From contig JAQWEL010000004.1 of assembly GCA_028704945.1 (NCBI GenBank), forward strand, positions 52,951 through 116,950: a stretch of 64,000 nucleotides of DNA, written 5' to 3'. Shown here piece after piece: positions 33,055 to 42,637 of the stretch. A model generated the notes under the pieces. That model did not search any database. It was not told the origin of the DNA and saw nothing but the letters and a program-made list of their open reading frames with translations. The position numbers and the translations under genes were made by a program. The stretch comes from Patescibacteria group bacterium (GTDB taxonomy: Bacteria; Patescibacteriota; Patescibacteriia; Patescibacteriales; Patescibacteriaceae). Position 1 is the first letter of the stretch, and the number at the start of each line of letters is the position of its first letter.

Positions 33055-33618
33055 ATGTTGGCACATATAAGAGGAAAAATTTTAGAAAATAGACAAGTTT
33101 ATGTTGTAATCGAAAACAATGGTCTCGGTTACAAGGTTTGGGTTAATGCTGATTTAGCAGCAATTTTAACGCGTGGCTCGGAGGCGAATTTATGGCTTTT
33201 CCATCATATTAAAGAAGATGGCCAATCGTTATACGGTTTTTCTTCTTTTGAAGAATTAAATTTTTTTGAATTATTAATTTCTGTGTCTGGTGTTGGCCCT
33301 AAATCAGCTTTGAATATATTATCGGCTGCTAAAATTAATGATTTAAAAATGGCTATCGCCATGGGTGATCATGCCCCCTTGGTTAAAGTTTCCGGCATCG
33401 GTAGAAAGACGGCTGAACGTTTGGTAATTGAGCTGAGAGAAAAAGTTGATTGTCTGCCAATTGCCACTAACGATGTTAATAATAGCAGCGCAATTTTAGA
33501 AGAAATTGAAGCTTTAATGGCACTCGGTTATAGCGCTAACCAAGCCCGTGAAGCGCTACGCCAAGCCAAATCAGGGACTAGCCAAGAAAGGATTAGAGAG
33601 GCCTTAAGGATAATATGA
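33055..33618 (+). CDS. ruvA: Holliday junction branch migration protein RuvA
   Basis: 187 aa from ATG 33055; an in-frame TTG at 33049 adds only two residues. The three RuvA domains are clear: OB fold MLAHIRGKILE ... HIKEDGQSLYGF, the tandem helix-hairpin-helix region (SVSGVGPKSALNIL, KVSGIGRKTAERLVIELREK), and the C-terminal RuvB-contacting helices (EEIEALMALGYSANQAREAL). ruvB and ruvC are not adjacent. The stop TGA overlaps the ATG of the next gene. Confidence 0.97.
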   Translation: MLAHIRGKILENRQVYVVIENNGLGYKVWVNADLAAILTRGSEANLWLFHHIKEDGQSLYGFSSFEELNFFELLISVSGVGPKSALNILSAAKINDLKMAIAMGDHAPLVKVSGIGRKTAERLVIELREKVDCLPIATNDVNNSSAILEEIEALMALGYSANQAREALRQAKSGTSQERIREALRII

Positions 33619-34589
33619 GGATAAAATTTTTAGATAATGAAATAGCTTGGGAAAATTTTTTAAATAATTTTTCCGAAGCTGACTTTCTTCATTCGTTTGA
33701 ATGGGGGAAGATTAATAAACCAGCCAGGTATTTAGCGGTAATAAATGATAATGGGCAAGCCTTGGCCGCAGCAATCTTACTTGAAAAAAGAGCTTTAATT
33801 TGGAAATATTTTTATTCACCGCGAAGTCCGTTGTTTGTTAATGATATTACTGCCGAACAAAAAAAAGACTGTTTGGTTTTTTTAAGTGATTTTTTGTCGA
33901 TTAATTATAAAAATTGTTTATTTTGGAGACTTGAACCAGATATTGATTTAAATGACTTAAAAAAATGCGCTTTGGATGATTTTGTTAAAACGATTGATTT
34001 ACAGCCAGCCAAAACCTTGTATTTGGATCTTCGTTTTTCAGAAAATAATCTTTTAGAAGCAATGCATTCTAAAACTCGATATAATATAAGATTAAGCGAG
34101 AAAAAAAATTTGATTGTTCGCGAAGCCAAAAGAGATGAATTTGATGAGTTTTGGAAATTAATGAAAGAGACTGGTAGCCGAGATGCTTTTGGGGTTCATA
34201 GTAAAAACCATTATCAAAAAATATTAGATAGTAGTAATGGTAAATTCAAACTTTATGTTGCTATTTGGAATCATAAGATAATCGCCGCTGGAATTTTTTC
34301 TTTTGTTGGTAAAACAGTAACTTATTTGCACGGAGCATCTTCTAGTGCTAATCGTAATTTAATGGCTCCTTATGCTTTGCATTGGTTTTTAATACGTTTA
34401 GCTAAAAAATTAGGTTTTTTAAGATATGATTTTTATGGCATTGACGAGCATAAATGGCCGGGTGTAACGCGTTTTAAAAATGGCTTTGGCGGAATTATCA
34501 AAGAATACGCCGGTACATTTGATTTCGTTATTAATTCAGGCTACTATAATTTATACAAAAAACTCAGGGCAATAAGGCGTAAATTTTAA
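33615..34589 (+). CDS. FemAB/FemX-like aminoacyltransferase (peptidoglycan cross-bridge)
   Basis: 324 aa with two GNAT-like halves. N-terminal ADFLHSFEWGKINKPARYLAV; the central segment SKTRYNIRLSEKKNLIVREA, a typical FemAB motif; and a second half with DEFWKLMKETGSRDAF ... YLHGASSSANRNLMAPYALHW and the RYDFYGIDE block. Such enzymes add amino acids from aminoacyl-tRNA to the peptidoglycan stem peptide. The following Mur ligase gene, 4 bases away, supports a cell-wall role. Substrate amino acid unknown. Confidence 0.88.
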   Translation: MRIKFLDNEIAWENFLNNFSEADFLHSFEWGKINKPARYLAVINDNGQALAAAILLEKRALIWKYFYSPRSPLFVNDITAEQKKDCLVFLSDFLSINYKNCLFWRLEPDIDLNDLKKCALDDFVKTIDLQPAKTLYLDLRFSENNLLEAMHSKTRYNIRLSEKKNLIVREAKRDEFDEFWKLMKETGSRDAFGVHSKNHYQKILDSSNGKFKLYVAIWNHKIIAAGIFSFVGKTVTYLHGASSSANRNLMAPYALHWFLIRLAKKLGFLRYDFYGIDEHKWPGVTRFKNGFGGIIKEYAGTFDFVINSGYYNLYKKLRAIRRKF

Positions 34590-34593
34590 AGTT

Positions 34594-36027
34594 ATGAATA
34601 AAATTTTGATAAAAATAAAAAAAATAATACCGAAAAAGCTGTGGAATCTTCTTTGGCCAATTTATCATTTTAGCATCGGTTTGTTAGGCAATATTATTTA
34701 TAAATCGCCATCACAAAAAATGATTGTTATCGGCGTTACCGGTACTACCGGCAAGACAACCTGTGTTTATTTCATTGCTAAAACTTTGCAATCAGCTGGC
34801 TATAAAGTTGGTTTTACTTCGACGGCTATGTTTGGCGATGGTGAAAAAGAATGGACTAACGAAAAGAAGATGACTATGGTTGGGCGTTTTTTTACCTATA
34901 AACTTTTAGATAAAATGGTTAAGAATGGTTGTCAGTTTGCTATTGTTGAAACAACTTCAGAGGGTATAGTCCAATATCGGCACCGCTTTATTAATTATGA
35001 CACCTTGGTTTTTACTGGTCTTTACCCTGAGCACATTGAGTCTCACGGTAGTTTTGAAAAATACAAGGAAACAAAAGGTATGCTTTTTGCCCATCTTAAG
35101 CAATGTAAGACTAAATATATAAATGCTGATAAAACTATTAAGAAAGTTGAGTCCGGATTAAAAAAACTATCGCTTAATCGAGTTAAAAAAACTATTATTG
35201 TTAACGGCGATGATGAGCATAAGGATTATTTTTTAAATTTTTGGGCGGAGCAAAAAGTTCAATATAAAAAGATTAAAAACTCTATTGATGTCGAGGCTAA
35301 TGAGCTTGAGTTAAAGGACCATAGTTTTAAAGAAATTGTCGCTACTAATTTGTTTGTTACTAATAAGGGTACCTTGTTTAATATTTGTGAAAGGGGTGTT
35401 TGTAAAGAGCCACGTTTTAATTTTAAGGTTTTGGGAGAATTTAATGTTGCCAATGCTCTGACGGCTGTAGCGGTCGGCTTGTCTTTTGGTTTAACTTTGG
35501 AAACTATCAAAGATGGTTTAGAAAAAATAACTGGCGTTCCTGGCCGATTAGAAAAAATTGAAGAAGGTCAAAAATTTTCCATTATCGTTGATTATGCCTT
35601 TGAGCCGAAAGCAATGGAAAAGCTTTATGAAACAATCAAAATTTCAGCGCACCATAAGATAATTCACGTACTTGGCGCTACCGGCGGTGGTAGGGATATA
35701 GCCAGACGGCCTGTTTTAGGCAAAATTGCCGGTGAGAATGCTGATGTGGTTATTATTACTAATGAAGATCCATACGATGATGATCCTTTGATTATAATAG
35801 ATCAGGTTGCTATTGGAGCTGAAAAAGCTGGCAAAATAGAAGGGGAAACATTGTTGAAAATTAATGATCGGCGTTTAGCTATTAATAGAGCGCTTAAATT
35901 AGCCGAACCAGGTGATATGATTTTAATTACTGGCAAAGGAAATGAACAAGCAATATGTATAGCTAATGGAGAAAAAATACCTTGGGATGATAGAGTGGTA
36001 GTTAGGGAAGAATTAGCTAAATTATAA
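34594..36027 (+). CDS. Mur ligase family protein, MurE-like but without the usual N-terminal UDP-binding domain
   Basis: 477 aa. ATP-binding loop GVTGTTGKTT begins near residue 48, preceded only by a basic, hydrophobic segment (LWNLLWPIYHFSIGLLGNI) instead of the ~90-residue UDP-MurNAc-binding domain of MurE. The central domain has FVIVETTSEG-like and TGLYPEHIESH blocks. The C-terminal ligase domain has GRLEKIEEGQKFSIIVDYAF, GATGGGRDIARRPVLGKIA, and TNEDPYDDDP where MurE has its DNPR-type motif. It probably adds an amino acid to a peptidoglycan precursor, or acts on a related lipid-linked substrate. Confidence 0.85.
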   Translation: MNKILIKIKKIIPKKLWNLLWPIYHFSIGLLGNIIYKSPSQKMIVIGVTGTTGKTTCVYFIAKTLQSAGYKVGFTSTAMFGDGEKEWTNEKKMTMVGRFFTYKLLDKMVKNGCQFAIVETTSEGIVQYRHRFINYDTLVFTGLYPEHIESHGSFEKYKETKGMLFAHLKQCKTKYINADKTIKKVESGLKKLSLNRVKKTIIVNGDDEHKDYFLNFWAEQKVQYKKIKNSIDVEANELELKDHSFKEIVATNLFVTNKGTLFNICERGVCKEPRFNFKVLGEFNVANALTAVAVGLSFGLTLETIKDGLEKITGVPGRLEKIEEGQKFSIIVDYAFEPKAMEKLYETIKISAHHKIIHVLGATGGGRDIARRPVLGKIAGENADVVIITNEDPYDDDPLIIIDQVAIGAEKAGKIEGETLLKINDRRLAINRALKLAEPGDMILITGKGNEQAICIANGEKIPWDDRVVVREELAKL

Positions 36028-36032
36028 TTAAT

Positions 36033-39000
36033 ATGAGTTTTGTCCATCTGCATGTCCATAGCCATTATTCTTTACTCGACGGTCTTTCTAAGATTGACGA
36101 TATTGTTAATTTTGCCAAAGAAGATGGAGCGCCAGCGATTGCTTTAACTGATCATGGAGTAATGTATGGTATTGTAGAATTTTTCCAAAAAGCTAAAAAG
36201 GCTGGTATAAAGCCAATCATCGGCATGGAAGCTTACGTAGCAGTTGGGTCAAGACACAACAGAACCTATAGCCGCGGTGAAAAGGTAAGCCATCACTTGT
36301 TGCTTTTGGCTAAAAATAACATCGGTTATAAAAATTTATTAAAATTGACTTCTTTGGCTCACATGGAGGGTTATTATTATAAGCCGCGTGTCGATTGGGA
36401 AATTTTAGAGCAGTATCACGAAGGTTTAATCGCTTGTTCGGCCTGCTTAGGCGGGGAAATAGCTCAGTTAGTCATTAAAGAAAAATATGATGAGGCTAAA
36501 AAAAGAGCCAAAGAATTTAATGATTTATTTGGTCAGGATAATTATTATTTAGAAATACAAGATCATCCCGATTTACATGAACAGGCCAAAGTTAATGCAA
36601 AATTAATTGAGTTTAGTCGAGAATTAAAGATACCGTTAGTGGCTACTAATGACTCGCATTATACTAAAAAAACTGATGATGAAGCTCAGGATATTTTGCT
36701 TTGCCTTCAAAATAAAAGCAAAAAAGACGACAGTAATCGAATGTCGATGCTTGGCGGAAATTATTCTTTACGACCCAGCGAAGAGATGCAAGAGATTTTT
36801 AAAGACGTGCCAGAGGCTGTTGCCAATACTTTAAAAATTGCCGAAATGTGCGATGTTGAGATTGAACTAGGCAATATTCAACTGCCTTATTTTGAAGTAC
36901 CTGATGGTTTTGATGGCAACTCTTATTTGCGGCACTTATGTTTAGAGGGTTTGAAGAAGCGTTACGGAAAAACCTATGAAGAAATTGATAGTGTTTACAG
37001 AGAACGATTAGATTATGAATTAGAAGTAGTGTCCAAAATGGGTTGGCCAAGCTATTTTTTAATCGTAGCCGACTTTATTAATTGGGCTAAAGATAATAAG
37101 ATAGCTGTCGGACCGGGCCGGGGATCGGCTGCTGGTTCCTTGGTTTGTTACTTGGTGGGAATTACTAATCTTTGTCCGATTAAGTATGACTTATTGTTTG
37201 AGCGTTTTTTAAATCCAGAGCGTATTTCTATGCCTGATATTGATACCGATTTTTCCGATGCCAGGCGTGATGAAGTTATACGTTATGTCCAAGAAAAATA
37301 TGGTTTTGATCATGTCGCTCAAATTATTACTTTTGGGACGATGGCTGCCCGCGCTGCCGTTCGCGACGCCGGACGAGTTTTAGATTATCCTTATGATTAT
37401 TGCGATAAGATATCTAAAGCAATTCCAATGTTTACTACTATCGGAGAAGCTAAAAGTGAAGTTCAGGATTTTAAAAATATTTATGCTGAAGCGGATGCTC
37501 GTCGAATTGTCGATTACGCTCAACGTTTAGAAGGGGTGGCTCGCCATGCTTCGGTACATGCCTGCGGAATTTTAATCACTAAAGATGCCTTATCGGAAAG
37601 TGTGCCAGTTCAGTACGTAGCGACTGATGACGCTAGTTTGGTTAGCCAATACTCTTTACACCCAGTTGAAGATTTGGGTTTATTAAAAATGGACTTTTTG
37701 GGTTTGAAAAATTTAACTATTATCGAATCCGCCATTAAGATAATTAAGGGCACGCGCGGCATAGAAGTTGATATTGATAATATTCCGCTTGATGATAAAA
37801 AAACCTTTGATCTATTTAAGCAAGGAGAAACAACTGGTGTCTTTCAGTTTGAATCAAGCGGCATGAAAAGATATTTAAAAGAACTGAAGCCGACTGAAGT
37901 AGAGGATATTATTGCTATGGTCGCTTTGTATCGTCCAGGACCGATGGAATGGATACCTGAATATATCTCGGGTAAACATGGTAAAAAACCTTTAACCTAC
38001 TTACATCCTAAGTTGGAACCGATTTTAAGAAAGACTTATGGCGTTGCTATTTATCAAGAACAAGTAATGCAAATGGCCAGAGATTTAGCTGGTTTTACTA
38101 TGGGTCAGGCTGATGTTTTGAGAAAGGCCATGGGTAAAAAGATTGTTAAGCTTTTGGAAGAACAGCGAGCTAAGTTTATTAATGGTTGTGTTGAGAATGG
38201 CATTACCAGCGAATTGGCAACTAAGATTTTTTCTTTTATTGAACCTTTTGCCGGTTATGGTTTTAATCGTTCTCATGCGGCGTGCTACGCCTTGGTTGCT
38301 TATCAAACAGCTTATTTAAAGGCTAATTGGCCGACTGAATTTATGGCTGCTTTGTTGACTGCTGACCAAGGAGATACTGAAAGAATTGCCATTGAAATTG
38401 AAGAAGCGAGATTAATGAGTGTCGAGGTCAAACAGCCGAATATCAATCAGTCGTTTGAATCTTTTACCGTGGTTACTTCCGGGACGGCTTTAGGGCAAAT
38501 TGCTAAAGAAGATGAGCAAGTTGAGATTATTAGATTTGGCTTAAAGGCGATTAAAAACGTTGGTGAGCATATTTCCGAGCAGATTATTAAGGAGCGGAAA
38601 TTAAATGGAGTTTTCAAGGATTTAACTGATTTTTTACGTCGTGTTCAAGATAAGGATCTTAATAAAAAATCATTAGAAAGCCTTATTAAAAGTGGCGCCT
38701 TTGATGATTTTGGCGAACGTGGTCAGCTTTTAGCTAATATGGAAAATTTATTAGCTTTTAATAAACAGGTTACTAAAGCGGAAACAGAAGCGGCCAATTC
38801 TTTATTTGGAGGCATGGATACTGATATTTTGTCGATTAAACTTAATTTAGTCGCAGCTGAACCAGTTAAGAATCAAGAAAAATTAGCTTGGGAAAAAGAA
38901 CTCTTAGGTCTTTATGTCAGCCAGCATCCATTTAATGATTATAAAAAGGCCTTAAGCGGATTAGCTAAGCCCTTGGCTCAAGTTAAGACTCTTAATAATG

Positions 39001-39623
39001 AAGTAGAAGTCAATTTGGCTGGAGTAATTATTGCTATCAAAAAAATCTTAACCAAAAAAAATAATGAAACAATGTTATTTGTTAAGATTGAAGACGGGGT
39101 TGATAATTTGGAATTATTAGTTTTCCCTAAATTGTTAAAAGAAACGCTGAATGTTTGGGAAGAAGGTAAAATTATTTTAGTGTCAGGCACAGTTTCTGAT
39201 AAAGATGGCGAAATTAAAATTTTGACTAATTTCGCATTGGCTTTAAATCAAGACAATGTTGAAGAATCAATTAATTTATTCCGAGCTAAGCCAGCCGCTC
39301 CCAAGAGGTGGGGCGGAAGAAATAGGGGTGATTACGGCGGTGGAACTAAAACTGACTCAAGCTATAATAACCAGCCGCAACGTGACAATATTGCTCCAGT
39401 TTTAAAAATTGTTGCTGAGCAGAAGAAATTATCAGCTGAAGTCTTGATAAAATTGAGACAAATTATGTTAGATAATCCAGGGGAGCATAAAGCTTATCTA
39501 AAAATAAAGAATGATGTCGGCGGACATAAAATAGTTGAATCAGATCTAAAAGTTAATTTTAATCAAAATTTGATTGATATTATCAAGGCCGATTTTTCCG
39601 GCTTGGTTGATGTTTTGTCTTAA
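36033..39623 (+). CDS. dnaE: DNA polymerase III subunit alpha (DnaE)
   Basis: 1196 aa, full length. PHP domain at the start (FVHLHVHSHYSLLDGLSKID); polymerase palm with GPGRGSAAGSLVCYLVGIT and the catalytic PDIDTDF motif (Asp402, Asp404); fingers around VALYRPGPMEWIPEYI; YGVAIYQEQVMQMA; GFNRSHAACYALVAYQTAYLK. A helix-hairpin-helix follows (GLKAIKNVGEHISEQI), and an OB fold at about 985-1080 (VNLAGVIIAIKKILTKK). A Gly/Arg/Asn-rich linker near 1095 leads to a short C-terminal domain. It is the replicative polymerase of the cell. Confidence 0.98.
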   Translation: MSFVHLHVHSHYSLLDGLSKIDDIVNFAKEDGAPAIALTDHGVMYGIVEFFQKAKKAGIKPIIGMEAYVAVGSRHNRTYSRGEKVSHHLLLLAKNNIGYKNLLKLTSLAHMEGYYYKPRVDWEILEQYHEGLIACSACLGGEIAQLVIKEKYDEAKKRAKEFNDLFGQDNYYLEIQDHPDLHEQAKVNAKLIEFSRELKIPLVATNDSHYTKKTDDEAQDILLCLQNKSKKDDSNRMSMLGGNYSLRPSEEMQEIFKDVPEAVANTLKIAEMCDVEIELGNIQLPYFEVPDGFDGNSYLRHLCLEGLKKRYGKTYEEIDSVYRERLDYELEVVSKMGWPSYFLIVADFINWAKDNKIAVGPGRGSAAGSLVCYLVGITNLCPIKYDLLFERFLNPERISMPDIDTDFSDARRDEVIRYVQEKYGFDHVAQIITFGTMAARAAVRDAGRVLDYPYDYCDKISKAIPMFTTIGEAKSEVQDFKNIYAEADARRIVDYAQRLEGVARHASVHACGILITKDALSESVPVQYVATDDASLVSQYSLHPVEDLGLLKMDFLGLKNLTIIESAIKIIKGTRGIEVDIDNIPLDDKKTFDLFKQGETTGVFQFESSGMKRYLKELKPTEVEDIIAMVALYRPGPMEWIPEYISGKHGKKPLTYLHPKLEPILRKTYGVAIYQEQVMQMARDLAGFTMGQADVLRKAMGKKIVKLLEEQRAKFINGCVENGITSELATKIFSFIEPFAGYGFNRSHAACYALVAYQTAYLKANWPTEFMAALLTADQGDTERIAIEIEEARLMSVEVKQPNINQSFESFTVVTSGTALGQIAKEDEQVEIIRFGLKAIKNVGEHISEQIIKERKLNGVFKDLTDFLRRVQDKDLNKKSLESLIKSGAFDDFGERGQLLANMENLLAFNKQVTKAETEAANSLFGGMDTDILSIKLNLVAAEPVKNQEKLAWEKELLGLYVSQHPFNDYKKALSGLAKPLAQVKTLNNEVEVNLAGVIIAIKKILTKKNNETMLFVKIEDGVDNLELLVFPKLLKETLNVWEEGKIILVSGTVSDKDGEIKILTNFALALNQDNVEESINLFRAKPAAPKRWGGRNRGDYGGGTKTDSSYNNQPQRDNIAPVLKIVAEQKKLSAEVLIKLRQIMLDNPGEHKAYLKIKNDVGGHKIVESDLKVNFNQNLIDIIKADFSGLVDVLS

Positions 39624-39659
39624 TTTTGGTATATTTAAAGGCGGGGAGATTTAAAAAAT

Positions 39660-40862
39660 ATGAAACAAGTTAACACAGACAAAAAAGCAATTGAGGAACT
39701 TTTAACTAGAGGGGTTGAAAAAATTTATCCTAATAAAGCAGCTTTAGAAAAAGAACTATTGGCGGGAAAACGTTTAAGGTTGTATTGTGGTTTTGATCCT
39801 TCAGCTAAAAGCTTGCATATTGGTAATGCTATTTTAATAAACAAATTAGCCCAATTTCAAAAAATGGGGCACGAGGTTATTTTTTTAATCGGTGATTTTA
39901 CTGGTATGATTGGCGATCCGACTGATAAAACCAGTGTTCGGAAGAAATTAACCCGAGAAGAAGTAAGTGAAAATTCAGTCGAATACAAAAATCAAGCCCA
40001 AGCTTTTTTAGATTTTAAAGGCGATAATGCTGCTACTGTCCGTTATAATAGTGAGTGGCAAGATAAGCTAACCTTTAAAGACTTAATAGAACTTTCTTCT
40101 AATTTTACTGTCGGGCAGATGATTATTCGAGAAATGTTTCAACGCCGTTTAAAAGAAGAAAAACCAATCTATCTTCACGAATTTTTATATCCGTTAGCCC
40201 AAGCTTATGATAGTGTGGCCATGGAAGTCGATTTGGAAATCGGTGGCAATGATCAGATGTTTAACATGATGTGCGGCCGTGATTTAATTAAAAATTTAAA
40301 AAATAAAGAAAAATTTGTTTTAACCACCAAGCTTTTGGCTGATGCTAATGGCAATAAGATGGGTAAAACTACCGGTAATGCTTTATTTTTAGATCAATCT
40401 GCCAATGATATGTTCGGCACCGTAATGAGCTGGCCTGATGAAATAATTCCGATTGCTTTTGAACTTTGCACCCAAGTTGAATTAGCGAATATAAAAAAAA
40501 TAAAAGAACGGTTGAGTGATGGTGAGAATCCGAAGAATCTTAAAATTGAGTTAGCTTTGGAAATAGTTACTATTTTTAGGGGAGCCGAATTAGCCAAAAA
40601 GGCAGCTGAATATTTTCAAACTACTATTTCGGAAAAATCCGCTCCAACTGATATTGTAGAGATTGCTTTAGCCCAAGCTGATAGTTTATTTTTAGCTGTT
40701 GTCAGTTTTTATGGCGCTAAAAAATCAAAAAACGATCTTAGACGTTTATTTGAACAAAAGGCCGTTTATATTAACGGTGAACAAACTGATAATCTTAATT
40801 TTAATTTAAAAATCGGTGATGTTGTTAGAGTTGGCAAGAGAGATTGGTTTAAAATAATTTAA
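39660..40862 (+). CDS. tyrS: Tyrosyl-tRNA synthetase
   Basis: 400 aa. The HIGH-type motif is HIGN at 53-56 (FDPSAKSLHIGN) and the KMSKS-type motif is KMGKT at 233-237. The tyrosine site is seen in YPLAQAYDSVAMEVDLEIGGNDQMFN. C-terminal S4 domain (DLRRLFEQKAVYINGEQ). Sequence flow resembles the shorter bacterial TyrRS class. GGGGAG lies 11 bases upstream of the ATG. A pilin-like gene follows 4 bases after the stop. Confidence 0.96.
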   Translation: MKQVNTDKKAIEELLTRGVEKIYPNKAALEKELLAGKRLRLYCGFDPSAKSLHIGNAILINKLAQFQKMGHEVIFLIGDFTGMIGDPTDKTSVRKKLTREEVSENSVEYKNQAQAFLDFKGDNAATVRYNSEWQDKLTFKDLIELSSNFTVGQMIIREMFQRRLKEEKPIYLHEFLYPLAQAYDSVAMEVDLEIGGNDQMFNMMCGRDLIKNLKNKEKFVLTTKLLADANGNKMGKTTGNALFLDQSANDMFGTVMSWPDEIIPIAFELCTQVELANIKKIKERLSDGENPKNLKIELALEIVTIFRGAELAKKAAEYFQTTISEKSAPTDIVEIALAQADSLFLAVVSFYGAKKSKNDLRRLFEQKAVYINGEQTDNLNFNLKIGDVVRVGKRDWFKII

Positions 40863-40866
40863 ACAT

Positions 40867-42594
40867 ATGAAATCTAAGTCAATTTTTGGCTTCACTTTGA
40901 TTGAAATAGTCCTGGTTGTTTTTATAATAGCTTTTTTAGGATCATTAGCGTTTGTCTCTACAAAAAGCATTTTAAATAAGTCAAAGGAAAATCAAAAAAT
41001 TGATGATATTAAAACATTGCAAACAGCGCTTGATTTATATAAGTCTAACGAAGGGTTTTATCCAACCACCTCGACCATAGTTGCTGGCCAACCGCTTCTT
41101 TCTTCGGACGGCACTAAGACTTATCTAAAAGCAGTCCCTAACCCAGTTAGTAACAATAGTAATGATGCTTATTATTACTATCAATTGCGAAACGGCTCTT
41201 CTTATAAAATTGACTACAGACTTAAAAGCAAAGTTGGTGATTTTCCGGTCGGTAAGTGTTCAGCTACTCTGGGCTCTGTTTGTAAAACTTGTAACTCGGT
41301 TTGTACTAATAAGTGCGCTGGAGAATTAGATTCTTGTGAAGATCAAACTTGCTCCAACCCAAATGGTAGCGCAATCATTAGTGATATAACCGCCACGGCT
41401 GATACGTCTAAAACCTCAGTAATGATCAATTGGACAGCTTTTTTTTATACCAACACTACTTATAAGCTAGAGTACAGCAGTTCAACAAATGGTGGTGCAA
41501 GTTGGAGTGCTTTTAATACACTGGCCGAAGCTACAACAACAGCTTCTTATAATCATACTGATTTAAATAGTAATTATCAGTATAAATATAAAATAACTCC
41601 CACAGTTTGTTCGTCAGTGGTTGGTACGAGTGTTGTGTCCAGTCCGGCTGGCTGTATTGCCGTCGTATCTGCTCCGACTGACTTGACTTTAACGCCAATA
41701 ACTAGTGGCATAAAAATCAATTGGTCAGCTGTTGCCGGTGTTACGAATTACTTAGTTTATGGCACAGCAAATAATAGTGTTAATGTGTTAACCACAACAA
41801 CTAGTTTAAATTATACCAAGAATAATTTAGTCGACGGCAACACTTATTATTTTAGAGTTGCTGCGACTATTTGCGGTAATATAGCAACTTCTAGTCAACA
41901 ATCAGCTGTTGCCGGCGGGCCTGATTTATGTGGTACAGCAACACTGACAACTGAGTGTAGCACTAGTACTAATAGTAAGGGTGATTTATGTGGAGGAGGG
42001 TATTTGTTTTGCGAAGGTGAAGCTAATTGCGGTGGCGCTAATTTAGTAGCTTCAATGCCTATTAGTAATACAGGCAATTGTTCCTATACTGATAATTTAA
42101 AGTTAAAATGGCGACTAACCAGCACCACCATTGCTGAAGCCAGCCCTTATGACGCTACTAACACTTATATTGGTTACTTAAATCTTAATGGCAATGCCAC
42201 GCCAACAGAAGATAGCTATAACCCTGATCCAATGTATGCCGCCGCTGCTTTTTGCGCCACTTCCACTATGAGCGGTTTTGACGATTGGTATTTGCCAAGT
42301 TCAGCAGAAATATGCGCTATGATTAGGAGCGGAAATTTTTGTGAATCCCTGACCACTAGTTGTTTAGCAGGTAACGGACAATCATCAGCTAAAACACCTT
42401 TGAATGGTTGTACTAATGATAATCCTTTAGTAGGAGCTTTGGCTGGTGATGATCAATCCAGTTATTGGCAATCCAAAGAAGCCGGTGGTTCCTATCCCGG
42501 CTATTCTCTTCGTTGGCGAACAAATACTGGCACAAACACTTTAACCAGTAAACACACGACCCTGCCTAAGCTTCGTTGTATAAGAAGATTTTAA
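40867..42594 (+). CDS. Modular pilin-like adhesin: prepilin head, fibronectin III-like repeats, DUF1566/Lcl lectin-like C-terminus
   Basis: 575 aa. Prepilin motif KSIFG-FTLIEIVLVVFIIAFLGSLAF with Glu5, followed by the GspG-like helix (LQTALDLYKSNEGFYPTTS) to about 115. A Cys-rich hinge (CKTCNSVCTNKCAGELDSC) leads to two fibronectin III-like domains at about 170-350 (MINWTAFFYTNTTYKLEYS; IKINWSAVAGVTNYLVYG). The end, about 355-575, is a DUF1566/Lcl-type C-lectin-like domain: GFDDWYLPSSAEICAMI, LNGCTNDNPL, SSYWQS, and the terminal LRCIRRF. It probably sits at the tip or along a pilus and binds a glycan or cell surface. Confidence 0.85.
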   Translation: MKSKSIFGFTLIEIVLVVFIIAFLGSLAFVSTKSILNKSKENQKIDDIKTLQTALDLYKSNEGFYPTTSTIVAGQPLLSSDGTKTYLKAVPNPVSNNSNDAYYYYQLRNGSSYKIDYRLKSKVGDFPVGKCSATLGSVCKTCNSVCTNKCAGELDSCEDQTCSNPNGSAIISDITATADTSKTSVMINWTAFFYTNTTYKLEYSSSTNGGASWSAFNTLAEATTTASYNHTDLNSNYQYKYKITPTVCSSVVGTSVVSSPAGCIAVVSAPTDLTLTPITSGIKINWSAVAGVTNYLVYGTANNSVNVLTTTTSLNYTKNNLVDGNTYYFRVAATICGNIATSSQQSAVAGGPDLCGTATLTTECSTSTNSKGDLCGGGYLFCEGEANCGGANLVASMPISNTGNCSYTDNLKLKWRLTSTTIAEASPYDATNTYIGYLNLNGNATPTEDSYNPDPMYAAAAFCATSTMSGFDDWYLPSSAEICAMIRSGNFCESLTTSCLAGNGQSSAKTPLNGCTNDNPLVGALAGDDQSSYWQSKEAGGSYPGYSLRWRTNTGTNTLTSKHTTLPKLRCIRRF

Positions 42595-42622
42595 TAATTG
42601 ATGTAAAAAAGGATAATTTAGC

Positions 42623-42628
42623 TATAAT
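42623..42628 (+). promoter_or_regulatory. -10 box for the short pilin gene
   Basis: TATAAT at 42623-42628 with TTGATG about 19 bases upstream. The ATG is only 9 bases downstream, so the transcript would be almost leaderless. Confidence 0.5.
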
Positions 42629-42637
42629 ATAAAAAAT

